Counted from the stretch's first letter, positions 1 to 8,090 are shown. The stretch is 17,425 nt of DNA from an uncultured Clostridium sp. (GCA_958449715.1 CAUDIU010000036.1:1-17425), one strand, 5' to 3'. The notes: generated by a model not told the origin, from the letters alone. Translations and numbers: made by a program.

Positions 1-433
<433 letters not shown>

Positions 434-450
434 TTTTCACGATTATATAG

Positions 451-487
451 AAAAAACAAGTCCGACTAGTCGGGCTTGTTTTTTTTT
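451..487 (+). terminator. Rho-independent terminator after gap
   Basis: The stem ACAAGTCCGA (456-465) pairs with TCGGGCTTGT (470-479) around a CTAG loop, with one G-U pair. The stem is extended by A residues before it, and a T-run at 480-487 follows. It lies 17 bp after the gap stop codon and should end that transcript. Confidence 0.9.
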
Positions 488-527
488 GTTATATATGATA
501 ATATTGACATTAATTTACGGTGAATTT

Positions 528-917
528 ATGAAAAAGTTTTATATATTTATTTTATCATTATTATTAATAAGTTGTTTTTCAAAATCTGCATTTGCTATAG
601 AATATTTAAGAACTCCTATTCCATTAAAGGGATCAACTTTATTGCCTTATAATATGCAAGCAATTGTTCTTGGTAATGTGTATTCAAAAGTATATGGTAT
701 TTACGGTAGATGTAAGGATTTTTCTATAGTTGATACTAAAGTTACTAAGGATAAAAAAGATATAGTGAAAAATCGTTACGGAAGAGAGGTCGGTGGAAAT
801 TGGTCTGAAGTATGGACTGTAGATGCTTGCGGATATAATATTTCTGTACCGATTGATTTTGAAACTCAAAGACATGGGGTAAAGTTTGATATAAAAAAAG
901 ATGAATTTAAGTATTAA
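528..917 (+). CDS. Small exported hypothetical protein (129 aa), possible lipoprotein
   Basis: The N-terminus is a clear export signal: MKK, a hydrophobic core FYIFILSLLLIS, then FSKSAFA|IEY. A type I signal peptidase cut after residue 23 is plausible. Residues 13-16 (LISC) also fit a lipobox, so lipidation at Cys16 is an alternative. The mature part is about 105 residues with two cysteines (62 and 101) that could form a disulphide. Its C-terminal half has W-x-V-x-x-C-G followed by a beta-like V-P-I-D-F strand, a pattern I associate with small periplasmic proteins of unknown role. The same frame is open further upstream into gap, but the ATG at 528 is chosen because it alone starts the signal peptide. 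A weak GGTG lies 5 bp before it. The stop codon overlaps that of the convergent M16 peptidase gene (914-917). No function can be assigned. Confidence 0.8.
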   Translation: MKKFYIFILSLLLISCFSKSAFAIEYLRTPIPLKGSTLLPYNMQAIVLGNVYSKVYGIYGRCKDFSIVDTKVTKDKKDIVKNRYGREVGGNWSEVWTVDACGYNISVPIDFETQRHGVKFDIKKDEFKY

Positions 918-3712
918 TTATTTTCAAGATTTTTTAAGTAATCTTTATTTGCATTAATAGTGTCTTCTGTTGCGAGAATTGAATATGTTGGTTTCCCTGA
1001 AAATACGTAATTGGCTGCGTTATAGATGTCATCAGCTGTAATTTTGTCAATTTCATCAAATAATTGATTTTCTTTAGAAATTCCATATGGAGATTCTAAA
1101 CCTTGTATTAAGCTCATTATTTTTCCAAATGGTGTGTTATTAGAATTAAGAATACTGTTTTTTAGGCTTAATTTGGCATTATTTAGTTCTTCTTCTGTAA
1201 CTTTTTCTGTTTTTATTTTTTTTATGTGTCTATTAAAACTGTCAATAGATTTTTTTACGTTGTCAAAACTTTGTTCGCCTGTTTCTTTATTATCTGTTGT
1301 TGTTCCTATTTTTAAAGTAAATAGTCCTATATTGTTATTCGTTTCATAATTTGATCTTACGTGGTATGCAAGTTTTTGTTGTTCTCTAAGGTCAGAGAAT
1401 AATCTTGAAGATGGGTTGCCTCCTAGAATTGTATTTAAAAGTTCTAGAGTCACTCTATCTTTAATGTTTTGATTAATTTTAAACTTGTATGCTTCGATTA
1501 TTTCTGCTTGATTTTTAAAATCTGTATCTGTTAAAACCTTTGTTTCTTCGACTGGTTTGTATACATCTTGTAATTCTCTAGTGTAATGAGGTGTAACTGT
1601 TTTGAACTTTCCAAGAGTATTGAAAAGAATTTTATTTAGTTCTGGTTTTCTTTCAAATGGTGCTGATATTGAAAGTTCTCCTTTGCCATTCTTTATTGTA
1701 TATTCGTAAAGAGCTTTTACATCATCTATTGTTAAAGTTTCAAGATCCTTTAATATTTCTTCTTTAGAATATCCAGCTTGCAAGCCTTTATATAATTCAT
1801 TTGAAAGTTTATCATATGCAGATTTATCTGCAGTTAATAGAGCTTCTTTAATTTCAGCTTTTGCATGTTCAAATTCTTCATTTGTAAATCTTGGATTTTC
1901 TATCACTTCTTGCGTGCTTTTTAGGGCTTTTTGCAAATCGTCACTATTACAGGTTACAGCTGCTGAAATTGTATCATATGCTGCTCCGATTGAACTTTCT
2001 ATGCCATCTTTTGCTATATCTGTTTTAAATTCTTCTTGATTTTTGAATATTGAACCTTCATCTAAGATTTTATCAAGAACAATTTCCGCAGAAGGTTTAC
2101 CATTAAATGTTTTGTCAGTTGTAATTCTGAAAACGATATTTGCATTGTTAGTTTTAGAATTTAGTGTTGTAATTCTGTAATTATTCGGCATGTTATATTC
2201 TTTTACGGAAGCCATATTTATTGCTTCTTTTTTAGCTCCTGAAAAAGAAATGTTTTTGTAATTTTGTTTTATGCTTTCTTCTGTTGCTGAAGATGGGTGA
2301 ATTAGAGTTACTGATGCTTTATTTATATCTAAATATTTTTTTGCAGCATTTGCAAGATCTTCAGAAGTCATAGATTTTACAATGTTTTCAAAATTATTCA
2401 GAAAATCTTCATTGTTTTCTAAAATAGATGTTCCTATTGCATTATTTGTATTAAATGATTTTTCAAACATATTAGAAAAAGCATTAAGCATCTGTTTTTT
2501 TACAATTTGCAATTCGTCATTAGTTGGTGGATTATTTGCAATATTGCCGATTTCATTGAAGATTTCTTTTAAAACTTTTTCAGAATTTTCGTCAGAGCAT
2601 TCTGACATAATCATTAATACTCTACCATCTTTAGGATTTGTGCTTATTTTTTCTTCTTCTGCCCAAGTACCTGTATTATATGGTTTAATTTTTTTATCAA
2701 TTCTTGAAGTCGCAGATCTTGCAAGTACTCTAGTAATTGCTTCTGCATAAATTCTATCTTTTGTGTTATCTGATGAAGGACCGTTGAAGCCGACTACAAT
2801 AGTTGTAGAATTTGCTTTGTCAGAAATTAAATCTTCTCTAATCGTTTTTTGAGTTGGTACAAGTTTTTCTAAGTGTCTTTGATTTGTTGGTTGTTTTTTT
2901 GATGTAAAATATTTTGAGATAAGTTTCATTGTCTCATCAGGTTTTACATCTCCTGTAATTACTGTTACCATATTTGCAGGGTAGTAATTATTATTAAAAT
3001 AGTTGACAACATCTTCTCTTGTCAGATTTGTAATGTTATCAGTTGTCCCTCCTATTATATCAGTTGAAGTTGTATTAATTCCATACAAATTTTTAATCAT
3101 TTTGTTAACTGCAAGATTTTCAGGATCAGAGGTAATCATGTTAATTTCTGAATTAACAATCCCTTTTTCTTTTTCAAGTTTTTCAGTTGCAAAAATTGGT
3201 GTTTCAAGCATTGATGCGTGAAGTTTTATTTTTGTTTCCAAATCGCTATCGTTTAAAAGATTTGAACTTATATAATAGTTTGTTTCCGCAAAGCCAGTTG
3301 ATGCATTTGTAGATGCTCCCATTTTATCAACTTGCTTAAAGAAATCTCCTTCTTCTAATCCTTTAGAGCCGTTAAATAAATTATGTTCAATATAATGACT
3401 TATTCCACGCAATTTATCAGGTTCGTTCATCGAACCGGTGTTAACATATGTACGAAGGACAGTTTCTCCTTCTTGAGGAACAATAATTACTTTTTGCCCG
3501 TTTGCAAGTTTATAGCAATAAGCTTTAGTGTCATAAGGAAAATTCATTTCTCCTGTTTTGGAATAAGCCATAGGAGTTTTAACCGTATAATCTGGTTGAA
3601 CGTTAGATAACTTGTCTATTTCTGGATTTGTTTGATTTTCGTTCCCTTTAAATACGATTTTTGAATTTCTTTGATAATTATTTACACTATTGATTGAATT
3701 TATTCTTAACAC
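914..3712 (-). CDS. M16-family zinc metallopeptidase (insulinase/pitrilysin type), two-domain, 932 aa
   Basis: This is a large M16 peptidase with an N-terminal catalytic half and a C-terminal inactive-type half. The inverted zinc motif HYIEH is at residues 106-110, and the third ligand is probably Glu189 in EKGIVNSEI, preceded by the usual FAETNYY strand. The second half has no HxxEH. It does carry the conserved GGNPSSRLF...LREQQKLAY segment (about 764-783), typical of the M16 C-terminal domain, where Arg and Tyr contact substrate. No signal peptide or membrane segment is visible. The N-terminus MLRINSINS...KIVFKGN matches the tag seen on two other proteins here. Only a GTG (3710-3712) is available as a start that keeps this tag, and no Shine-Dalgarno is evident. 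The gene follows purA by 55 bp. The substrate is unknown; oligopeptide or presequence-like peptide degradation would be typical of the family. Confidence 0.92.
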   Translation of the reverse strand: MLRINSINSVNNYQRNSKIVFKGNENQTNPEIDKLSNVQPDYTVKTPMAYSKTGEMNFPYDTKAYCYKLANGQKVIIVPQEGETVLRTYVNTGSMNEPDKLRGISHYIEHNLFNGSKGLEEGDFFKQVDKMGASTNASTGFAETNYYISSNLLNDSDLETKIKLHASMLETPIFATEKLEKEKGIVNSEINMITSDPENLAVNKMIKNLYGINTTSTDIIGGTTDNITNLTREDVVNYFNNNYYPANMVTVITGDVKPDETMKLISKYFTSKKQPTNQRHLEKLVPTQKTIREDLISDKANSTTIVVGFNGPSSDNTKDRIYAEAITRVLARSATSRIDKKIKPYNTGTWAEEEKISTNPKDGRVLMIMSECSDENSEKVLKEIFNEIGNIANNPPTNDELQIVKKQMLNAFSNMFEKSFNTNNAIGTSILENNEDFLNNFENIVKSMTSEDLANAAKKYLDINKASVTLIHPSSATEESIKQNYKNISFSGAKKEAINMASVKEYNMPNNYRITTLNSKTNNANIVFRITTDKTFNGKPSAEIVLDKILDEGSIFKNQEEFKTDIAKDGIESSIGAAYDTISAAVTCNSDDLQKALKSTQEVIENPRFTNEEFEHAKAEIKEALLTADKSAYDKLSNELYKGLQAGYSKEEILKDLETLTIDDVKALYEYTIKNGKGELSISAPFERKPELNKILFNTLGKFKTVTPHYTRELQDVYKPVEETKVLTDTDFKNQAEIIEAYKFKINQNIKDRVTLELLNTILGGNPSSRLFSDLREQQKLAYHVRSNYETNNNIGLFTLKIGTTTDNKETGEQSFDNVKKSIDSFNRHIKKIKTEKVTEEELNNAKLSLKNSILNSNNTPFGKIMSLIQGLESPYGISKENQLFDEIDKITADDIYNAANYVFSGKPTYSILATEDTINANKDYLKNLENN

Positions 3713-3732
3713 ATTTATATAAAAACATGAAA

Positions 3733-3738
3733 ATTATA
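3733..3738 (-). promoter_or_regulatory. Possible -10 box for the M16 peptidase gene
   Basis: Read on the minus strand, a perfect TATAAT lies 20 bp before the GTG start, in the purA to M16 gap. No convincing -35 hexamer is present at 16-18 bp. It would give a short, AT-rich leader without a Shine-Dalgarno. Confidence 0.35.
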
Positions 3739-3767
3739 AAAATTGCTATTTATTGAATTCGTGCAAA

Positions 3768-5051
3768 CTATTTTGTTTTAAAAATAGTTTGTTCTCTGTC
3801 TGGTCCTACACTAACGATAGAGATAGGAACTTCAAGCAATTCTTCTAATCTTGCAAGATATTTTTTTGCATTTTCAGGTAGTTTTTCGTATTCTGTAATT
3901 CCTGTGATATCTTGTCTCCAGCCTTTGTGAGTTTCATATACAGGTTCTAAATATTTGTGGATAAATACATCTGTTGGGTAACTTGTGTAGATTTTACCAT
4001 TTCTAGTATCTTTATATGCTGTACACAATTTAATTTCATCAAAGCTGTCAAATACATCAATTTTTGTAAGAGCAATTGATGTTAAGCCTCCTACTAATAC
4101 CGCATATTTCATTGTTACGGCATCGAACCAACCGCAACGTCTAGGTCTACCTGTTGTAACACCGTATTCATGTCCGATTTCTCTAATTTTATCACCTGTT
4201 TCATCTGTAAGTTCTGTGACAAACGGGCCTTCTCCGACACGTGTTACATATGCTTTTGCAACACCTATAACTTCATCAATCATAGTTGGTCCATAGCCAG
4301 AACCTGTTGCAGCGCCGCCACCTATTGGGTTTGATGATGTTACAAAAGGATATGTGCCGTAATCAATATCAAGCATTACTCCTTGAGCACCTTCAAATAG
4401 AACAGCTTTCTTTTCGCGTTTAGCATCTTCTAAAACTTTTTGCCAATCAAAACATACATATGGGCTGAATATTTCTGCATATTTTTTGCATAATTCAAGA
4501 ACTTCTTCTTTTGAATATGTTTTTAATCCGTATACTTCTTTTAATGTTTTGTTTTTTAAAGGAAGTATAATATCTAATTTTTCAGAAAGTGCATCTTCTG
4601 AATACAAATCTTCGATTTTTAAACCGATTCTAGCCATTTTATCTGTGTAAGTAGGCCCTATACCTTTTTTAGTTGTCCCAATTTTACCTTTTTTAGCTGT
4701 ACTTTCAGAGTATCCGTCAACCTCTGTATGATAAGGCATTGTAATTGATGCAAGTGGATTGATTTTAAGTCCTGAGACGTCAATGCCTTCATCAATTAAA
4801 CCTTTTATTTCTTCTTCAAAATATTCAGGAAGAATAACAGTTCCAGCACCGATAAAGCAAGTTTTGCCTTTATATAAAATCCCAGATGGAATTAAATGGA
4901 ATTTAAAAGTTTTGTTATGTGCAACAACAGTATGGCCTGCATTGCATCCCCCTTGGTATCTAATGATTAAATCTGCATCTTGTGCTAATAAATCAGTAAT
5001 TTTTGCTTTACCTTCATCGCCCCATTGAGCGCCTACTACAACCTTATTCAT
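3768..5051 (-). CDS. purA: Adenylosuccinate synthetase
   Basis: PurA joins IMP and aspartate using GTP to form adenylosuccinate, the first committed step to AMP in the cytoplasm. At 427 aa the length is normal for bacteria. Visible signatures are the N-terminal nucleotide loop AQWGDEGKAK with catalytic Asp12, the QGGCNAGHTV segment with catalytic His40, the GTTKKGIGPTYTDK segment, the EGAQGVMLD stretch and the TTGRPRRCGWFD stretch. All domains are intact and the C-terminus ends normally. One oddity is Ala16 in place of the second glycine of the usual GDEGKGK loop. The start is ATG at 5049-5051; AAGGG lies just upstream and AAAGGA slightly further. It sits downstream of the pseudopilin gene with a 66-bp gap that contains a possible extended -10, so it may have its own promoter. 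The M16 gene follows on the same strand. Confidence 0.97.
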   Translation of the reverse strand: MNKVVVGAQWGDEGKAKITDLLAQDADLIIRYQGGCNAGHTVVAHNKTFKFHLIPSGILYKGKTCFIGAGTVILPEYFEEEIKGLIDEGIDVSGLKINPLASITMPYHTEVDGYSESTAKKGKIGTTKKGIGPTYTDKMARIGLKIEDLYSEDALSEKLDIILPLKNKTLKEVYGLKTYSKEEVLELCKKYAEIFSPYVCFDWQKVLEDAKREKKAVLFEGAQGVMLDIDYGTYPFVTSSNPIGGGAATGSGYGPTMIDEVIGVAKAYVTRVGEGPFVTELTDETGDKIREIGHEYGVTTGRPRRCGWFDAVTMKYAVLVGGLTSIALTKIDVFDSFDEIKLCTAYKDTRNGKIYTSYPTDVFIHKYLEPVYETHKGWRQDITGITEYEKLPENAKKYLARLEELLEVPISIVSVGPDREQTIFKTK

Positions 5052-5092
5052 ATCCCTTAATCCTTTCTTGAAAATAGGTTTATTACTTATTT

Positions 5093-5101
5093 ATTTTAGC
5101 A
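5093..5101 (-). promoter_or_regulatory. Possible extended -10 promoter for purA
   Basis: On the minus strand the sequence TGC-TAAAAT fits an extended -10 (TGnTATAAT-like), preceded by a T-run. It lies about 42 bp before the purA ATG. No -35 hexamer is clear. The 13-bp stretch TTTTTTGTGCTAA that includes its start is repeated exactly before the PfkB-family kinase gene (11348-11360). Confidence 0.4.
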
Positions 5102-5117
5102 CAAAAAAATATATAAT

Positions 5118-5837
5118 TTATTTCCAAGGATAATCTTTTTTAAATTCCCAATTATCATATTGAAGCAATCCACTACATTGAGAGGAAGTGTTTTGGCAAC
5201 TATTTAATAATGACTCTCTTGTCTTTTTATCAGGTAATGGATAACTTTGAAGAGGTTTCATATTGTTTGATAGAGATAATGTAAATGTGAATACGTCTTT
5301 CCCAAATAAATTTGGTTTATGGATGCCATTTGTATCTATTAAGATATGTAGAAAATCACTTTTTCCATTAATTGGATTTCCACCACTAAAAATATAAATA
5401 TTTGAGCCATCATTTAAGACATATAAAGCAGTGTATAAACCTATTGATGAACATTTTGATGGATTATCAGCATTACAAATTCTATCTAAAGAATTAGCAC
5501 AAGGAGCTTTAGTGTCACCGTCTTCGCAAGCACTGACAATTTTAAAATATTTTCCAATATATTCATTTGTCCAATTAAGCATTCCTTTTGTATGATATGG
5601 GGCTAGTTCCCATTCAGTGACATCTCCGTGTTCTTGAGTAGACATTAATATTGCTTGAGATAGAATTGTATATGCCTTTTTTAAGGTAGCGCTTCGCTGC
5701 TTATTTTTTGCATTTCCAATTACGCTTGGTAAAGTCATCGCTGCAACTATGCCGATTATTCCAAGTGTGATTAAGACTTCTGCAAGAGTGAAAGCTGGAT
5801 CATAATTTTTTAATTTAATTTGAAAAATGTTATTCAT
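5118..5837 (-). CDS. Type IV pilin-like (pseudopilin) protein with prepilin N-terminus, 239 aa
   Basis: The protein begins with a 15-residue leader ending in Pro-Ala, then FTLAEVLITLGIIGIVAAM. This is a classic class III signal: prepilin peptidase cuts before Phe16, Glu20 is the +5 glutamate, and residues 16-37 form the hydrophobic N-terminal helix. An amphipathic stretch (KNKQRSATLKKAYTILSQA) continues that helix. The globular part has clustered cysteines (CEDGDTKAPC, RICNADNPSKC, SCQNTSSQC), consistent with disulphide-stabilised loops outside the cell. Such pseudopilins serve in type IV pili, type II secretion or DNA uptake; the sequence does not say which. The start is ATG at 5835-5837 with AGGTG five bases upstream on the minus strand, inside the repeat-rich spacer shared with the divergent XRE gene. 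No other pilus gene is in the window. Confidence 0.88.
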   Translation of the reverse strand: MNNIFQIKLKNYDPAFTLAEVLITLGIIGIVAAMTLPSVIGNAKNKQRSATLKKAYTILSQAILMSTQEHGDVTEWELAPYHTKGMLNWTNEYIGKYFKIVSACEDGDTKAPCANSLDRICNADNPSKCSSIGLYTALYVLNDGSNIYIFSGGNPINGKSDFLHILIDTNGIHKPNLFGKDVFTFTLSLSNNMKPLQSYPLPDKKTRESLLNSCQNTSSQCSGLLQYDNWEFKKDYPWK

Positions 5838-5839
5838 TA

Positions 5840-5857
5840 TGACACCTATAGGTGGTA
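5840..5857. promoter_or_regulatory. Probable operator 1: perfect palindrome before the pseudopilin gene
   Basis: The 12-bp perfect palindrome CACCTATAGGTG (5843-5854) sits within TGACACCTATAGGTGGTA. The downstream part, ATAGGTGGTA (5848-5857), recurs exactly at 5883-5892. On the minus strand the same bases supply the AGGTG ribosome-binding site of the pseudopilin gene and a TATAGG that could act as a -10. It is a likely binding site for the divergent XRE protein. Confidence 0.5.
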
Positions 5858-5875
5858 GTTACTTCGCAATTAATG

Positions 5876-5899
5876 TACCACAATAGGTGGTATGTGTCA
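5876..5899. promoter_or_regulatory. Probable operator 2: inverted repeat overlapping the XRE gene start
   Basis: TACCAC-AATAG-GTGGTA (5876-5892) is a 6-bp inverted repeat with a 5-bp spacer, and it runs into the XRE ATG. GTGTCA (5894-5899) is the reverse complement of TGACAC at 5840-5845, so the whole spacer is a loose inverted repeat. AGGTG here ends only two bases before the ATG and would be the XRE gene's ribosome-binding site. The arrangement suggests autoregulation. Confidence 0.5.
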
Positions 5900-6134
5900 A
5901 GCTGAAAAAATAAAAAAACAAGTATTAATAAAATTAGGTAGAAATATTCGTAATTTGCGATTAAATCAGGGGATTTCTCAGGAAGAATTAGCGTTCAAAA
6001 TAGATTCAGCCCGTAATTTTATAGGCTGTATTGAACGAGCTGAAAAGTCTCCGACTATTTATACATTATTTAGAATAGCCCAAGCTTTAAATGTTAAGAT
6101 TGAGGAAATTGTAAAAGATATTGATGAAATTTAG
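5892..6134 (+). CDS. XRE-family helix-turn-helix transcriptional regulator (80 aa)
   Basis: This is a minimal single-domain DNA-binding protein of the Cro/C1 (XRE) type. Residues 15-73 form the HTH_3 fold: LGRNIRNLR (helix 1), ISQEELAFKI (helix 2), ARNFIGCIERAEKSPT (recognition helix and turn), then YTLFRIAQALNV and the closing EEIV helix. No extra sensory or peptidase domain is present, as in many short repressors and restriction controller proteins. The chosen ATG at 5892 is the first in frame and has AGGTG two bases before it; spacing is tight, so translation may be weak or from a nearly leaderless message. The gene diverges from the pseudopilin gene over a 54-bp repeat-containing spacer, which points to autoregulation plus control of that neighbour. 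Its stop codon overlaps that of the convergent etfA. Confidence 0.9.
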   Translation: MCQAEKIKKQVLIKLGRNIRNLRLNQGISQEELAFKIDSARNFIGCIERAEKSPTIYTLFRIAQALNVKIEEIVKDIDEI

Positions 6135-7120
6135 GTTTTAAAAATATCTGTTAATTTCGGTAATATTTCAAAAGCATCACCGACAATTCCGCAGTCACAA
6201 TGTTCAAAAATCGGAGCTTTTTCATCGGTATTGATTGCTATAATTTTATCACTGTCTTGCATTCCGACAATATGTTGTATTGCGCCAGAAATCCCACAGG
6301 CTATATAGAGTTTTGGAGTGACTGTTTTTCCTGTTTGTCCGATTTGAATATCTGTTGATGCAAGTCCCATATCTACTGCGCCTCTGCTAGCCCCGACACA
6401 GGCTCCTATGCTTTCAGCAAAGTTTTTTAATAGTGCAAATCCTGCTTCATTTTTTAGCCCTTTGCCACCTGCTACGATTATTTCAGCGCTATCAAGTTCA
6501 TTAATAGCAGAGTTCATCCCTTTTACAAATTCAATAAATTCAATTCTTTTTTCAATATTTTCGATTTCCGGTTTTATGTAGATAAATTTTGTATCTTTAA
6601 CTATATTTTCTGGAGCCGGTTTGAATACTTTAGGTCTTACTGTTGCCATTTGAGGTAATCTTTTGCATAAAATTGTAGCCATTAATTTCCCGCCAAATGT
6701 TGGACGAGTCGCTGCAAGCTGTCCGTTTTCATTTATATCAAGTCCTATGCAGTCAGCAGTGAGCCCTGTATGTAAAGATGCTGATATTCTAGGTGCAATA
6801 TCTCTTCCTTGTGTTGTAGCTCCAATTAACATAATATCCGGTTTTACTTCATTTATAATATCTATTGCAACTTTTGAATATAATTCTGTTGAATAATGAG
6901 TAAAGCTGTCATCTTCTGCAATATAGACATAGTCAAAACCAGAATTAATGAATGCTTCTTTAAAACTTTCAGAAAGCCCTGTTTTACAAATTAAAAGAGC
7001 TGATACGTCTGCATTATTCATTTTTTTTGAAAGTTCTTGAGCTTTGTATGCAAGTTCAAATAGCACTGTGTGGAGGAAGTCATCTTTTGTAACTTCTGCG
7101 TATAACAAAATATTACTCAT
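6131..7120 (-). CDS. etfA: Electron transfer flavoprotein, alpha subunit
   Basis: EtfA binds FAD and, with EtfB, passes electrons between flavoenzymes in the cytoplasm. The 329-aa protein has the N-terminal ETF domain (about 1-200) and the C-terminal FAD-binding domain. In the latter, GGKGLKN (218), VGASRGAVD (about 242-250), GQTGKTVTP (261-269) and GISGAIQH (276-283) are the standard FAD contacts. The usual ADYGIVGD near the end is CDCGIVGD here. No extra N-terminal ferredoxin domain is present, unlike caffeyl-CoA reductase EtfA. The start is ATG 7118-7120 with GGAGG eight bases upstream, and it overlaps the end of etfB by 8 bp, indicating translational coupling. It is the last gene of an nfnA-like, Cys-rich, etfB, etfA operon. 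The stop overlaps that of the convergent XRE gene, with no terminator visible between them. Confidence 0.96.
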   Translation of the reverse strand: MSNILLYAEVTKDDFLHTVLFELAYKAQELSKKMNNADVSALLICKTGLSESFKEAFINSGFDYVYIAEDDSFTHYSTELYSKVAIDIINEVKPDIMLIGATTQGRDIAPRISASLHTGLTADCIGLDINENGQLAATRPTFGGKLMATILCKRLPQMATVRPKVFKPAPENIVKDTKFIYIKPEIENIEKRIEFIEFVKGMNSAINELDSAEIIVAGGKGLKNEAGFALLKNFAESIGACVGASRGAVDMGLASTDIQIGQTGKTVTPKLYIACGISGAIQHIVGMQDSDKIIAINTDEKAPIFEHCDCGIVGDAFEILPKLTDIFKT

Positions 7121-7898
7121 TATTTAATCCTCCAAATTCTTTTATTTTTAATGCTAATGTATCGCAATCTTTGCAGATTTCGCATTCGCCTCTTGAATTA
7201 GTTGGTCTAAAAGCTTTGCTGACATATGTTGGGGAACCTTTTATTCCGACATCATCAGGCGTTAAGCCAATATCTTCCATTGAGTACACTGTGATATTTG
7301 CTTGTTGTGCTTTTATAATCCCGTTTATTTTTGGTCTTGTAGGTTCATAAGTCCCTTTTAGAACACATACTAGTGCAGGCAGATTAACTCTTAATGTTTC
7401 AAAACCTTCTTCAATTTCTCTTGTTGCATAAATACATTTGCCGTCACATTTATCTAAATCTTTTACGTATGTAATTTGAGGAATTTCAAGATGAGATGCA
7501 ATGCTCGGTCCAGTTTGGGCTGTATCACCATCAATTGCAAATTGTCCGCATATTATTAAATCAAAATCAGAAAGTTTTGATTTGATTGCTGCTGCAATTG
7601 TTTTACCTGTTGCATAAGTGTCAGCTCCTGCGAATTTTCGGTCAGAAATTAACACTCCGTTATCACAGCCTATTGCAATAGCTTTTTTTAGCATCTCTAC
7701 AGCTTGTAAAGGACCCATTGTAAGTGCTGTAATTTCAACATTATCTATATTCTTTTTAAGCTTAAGGGCTTCCTCTAAAGCGTATACATCAAAAGGGTTG
7801 ATGACACTTTCGACACCTTCCCTTTGAATTGTATTATTTTCTGTCCACTTGATATCAGTAGTATCAGGGACTTGTTTTATGCAAACAAGTATTTTCAT
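7113..7898 (-). CDS. etfB: Electron transfer flavoprotein, beta subunit, with a CxxCxxC tail
   Basis: EtfB forms the nucleotide-binding partner of EtfA. The 261-aa protein starts MKILVCIKQVPDT and contains INPFDVYALEEALK, TMGPLQAVEMLKKAIA and FAIDGDTAQTGPSIA. The last resembles the DGDTAQ-type loop of bifurcating Etfs, where EtfB holds a second FAD instead of AMP. The GSPTYVSKAFRP segment leads to the C-terminal arm. Unusually, that arm carries Cys239-x-x-Cys242-x-x-Cys245 (CEICKDC), which I do not recall from standard EtfB; it might bind metal or a cluster. The start is ATG at 7896-7898 with AAGGA six bases upstream, overlapping the end of the preceding 60-aa gene region. The bifurcating assignment is inference. 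Confidence 0.95.
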   Translation of the reverse strand: MKILVCIKQVPDTTDIKWTENNTIQREGVESVINPFDVYALEEALKLKKNIDNVEITALTMGPLQAVEMLKKAIAIGCDNGVLISDRKFAGADTYATGKTIAAAIKSKLSDFDLIICGQFAIDGDTAQTGPSIASHLEIPQITYVKDLDKCDGKCIYATREIEEGFETLRVNLPALVCVLKGTYEPTRPKINGIIKAQQANITVYSMEDIGLTPDDVGIKGSPTYVSKAFRPTNSRGECEICKDCDTLALKIKEFGGLNNE

Positions 7899-7907
7899 AT
7901 AAAATCC

Positions 7908-8090
7908 TTATCTGTGTTGTTGTGCAGCTTTTTGTCTAGCATTTGTTTCTAATAAAGCATTATATGCTAACATGTACATTGAACATTTTCTAACACTTGG
8001 GATATACCAAGCACAACTTTCTAATGTACAAACTTTGTCGATATCAGAGCCTGCACTCATAAGCGGACAATATGGAATATCTTTAGCCAT
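7908..8090 (-). CDS. Small four-cysteine protein (60 aa) in the Etf operon
   Basis: This is a 60-residue soluble protein with Cys8, Cys21, Cys26 and Cys36 (C-x12-C-x4-C-x9-C). The sequence around them is YCPLMSAG, KVCTLESCAWYIP and RKCSMYMLAYNALLE. Four cysteines in 29 residues, with aromatic and Lys/Arg neighbours, suggest an iron-sulphur or zinc site; this is inference, as I cannot name the family. The C-terminal 15 residues are polar and probably flexible. The ATG has a strong AAGGAG Shine-Dalgarno. It is 17 bp after the nfnA-like gene and 9 bp before etfB, so it is almost certainly co-transcribed and may be an electron carrier or assembly partner of this redox complex. It is short but has a clear ribosome-binding site and a fitting place, so I take it as real. 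Confidence 0.85.
   Translation of the reverse strand: MAKDIPYCPLMSAGSDIDKVCTLESCAWYIPSVRKCSMYMLAYNALLETNARQKAAQQHR

Noticed and set aside
5892..6134. XRE gene as the antitoxin of a toxin-antitoxin pair
   Set aside because: Neither neighbour is toxin-like: one is a pseudopilin and the other is etfA, convergent and part of a separate operon.
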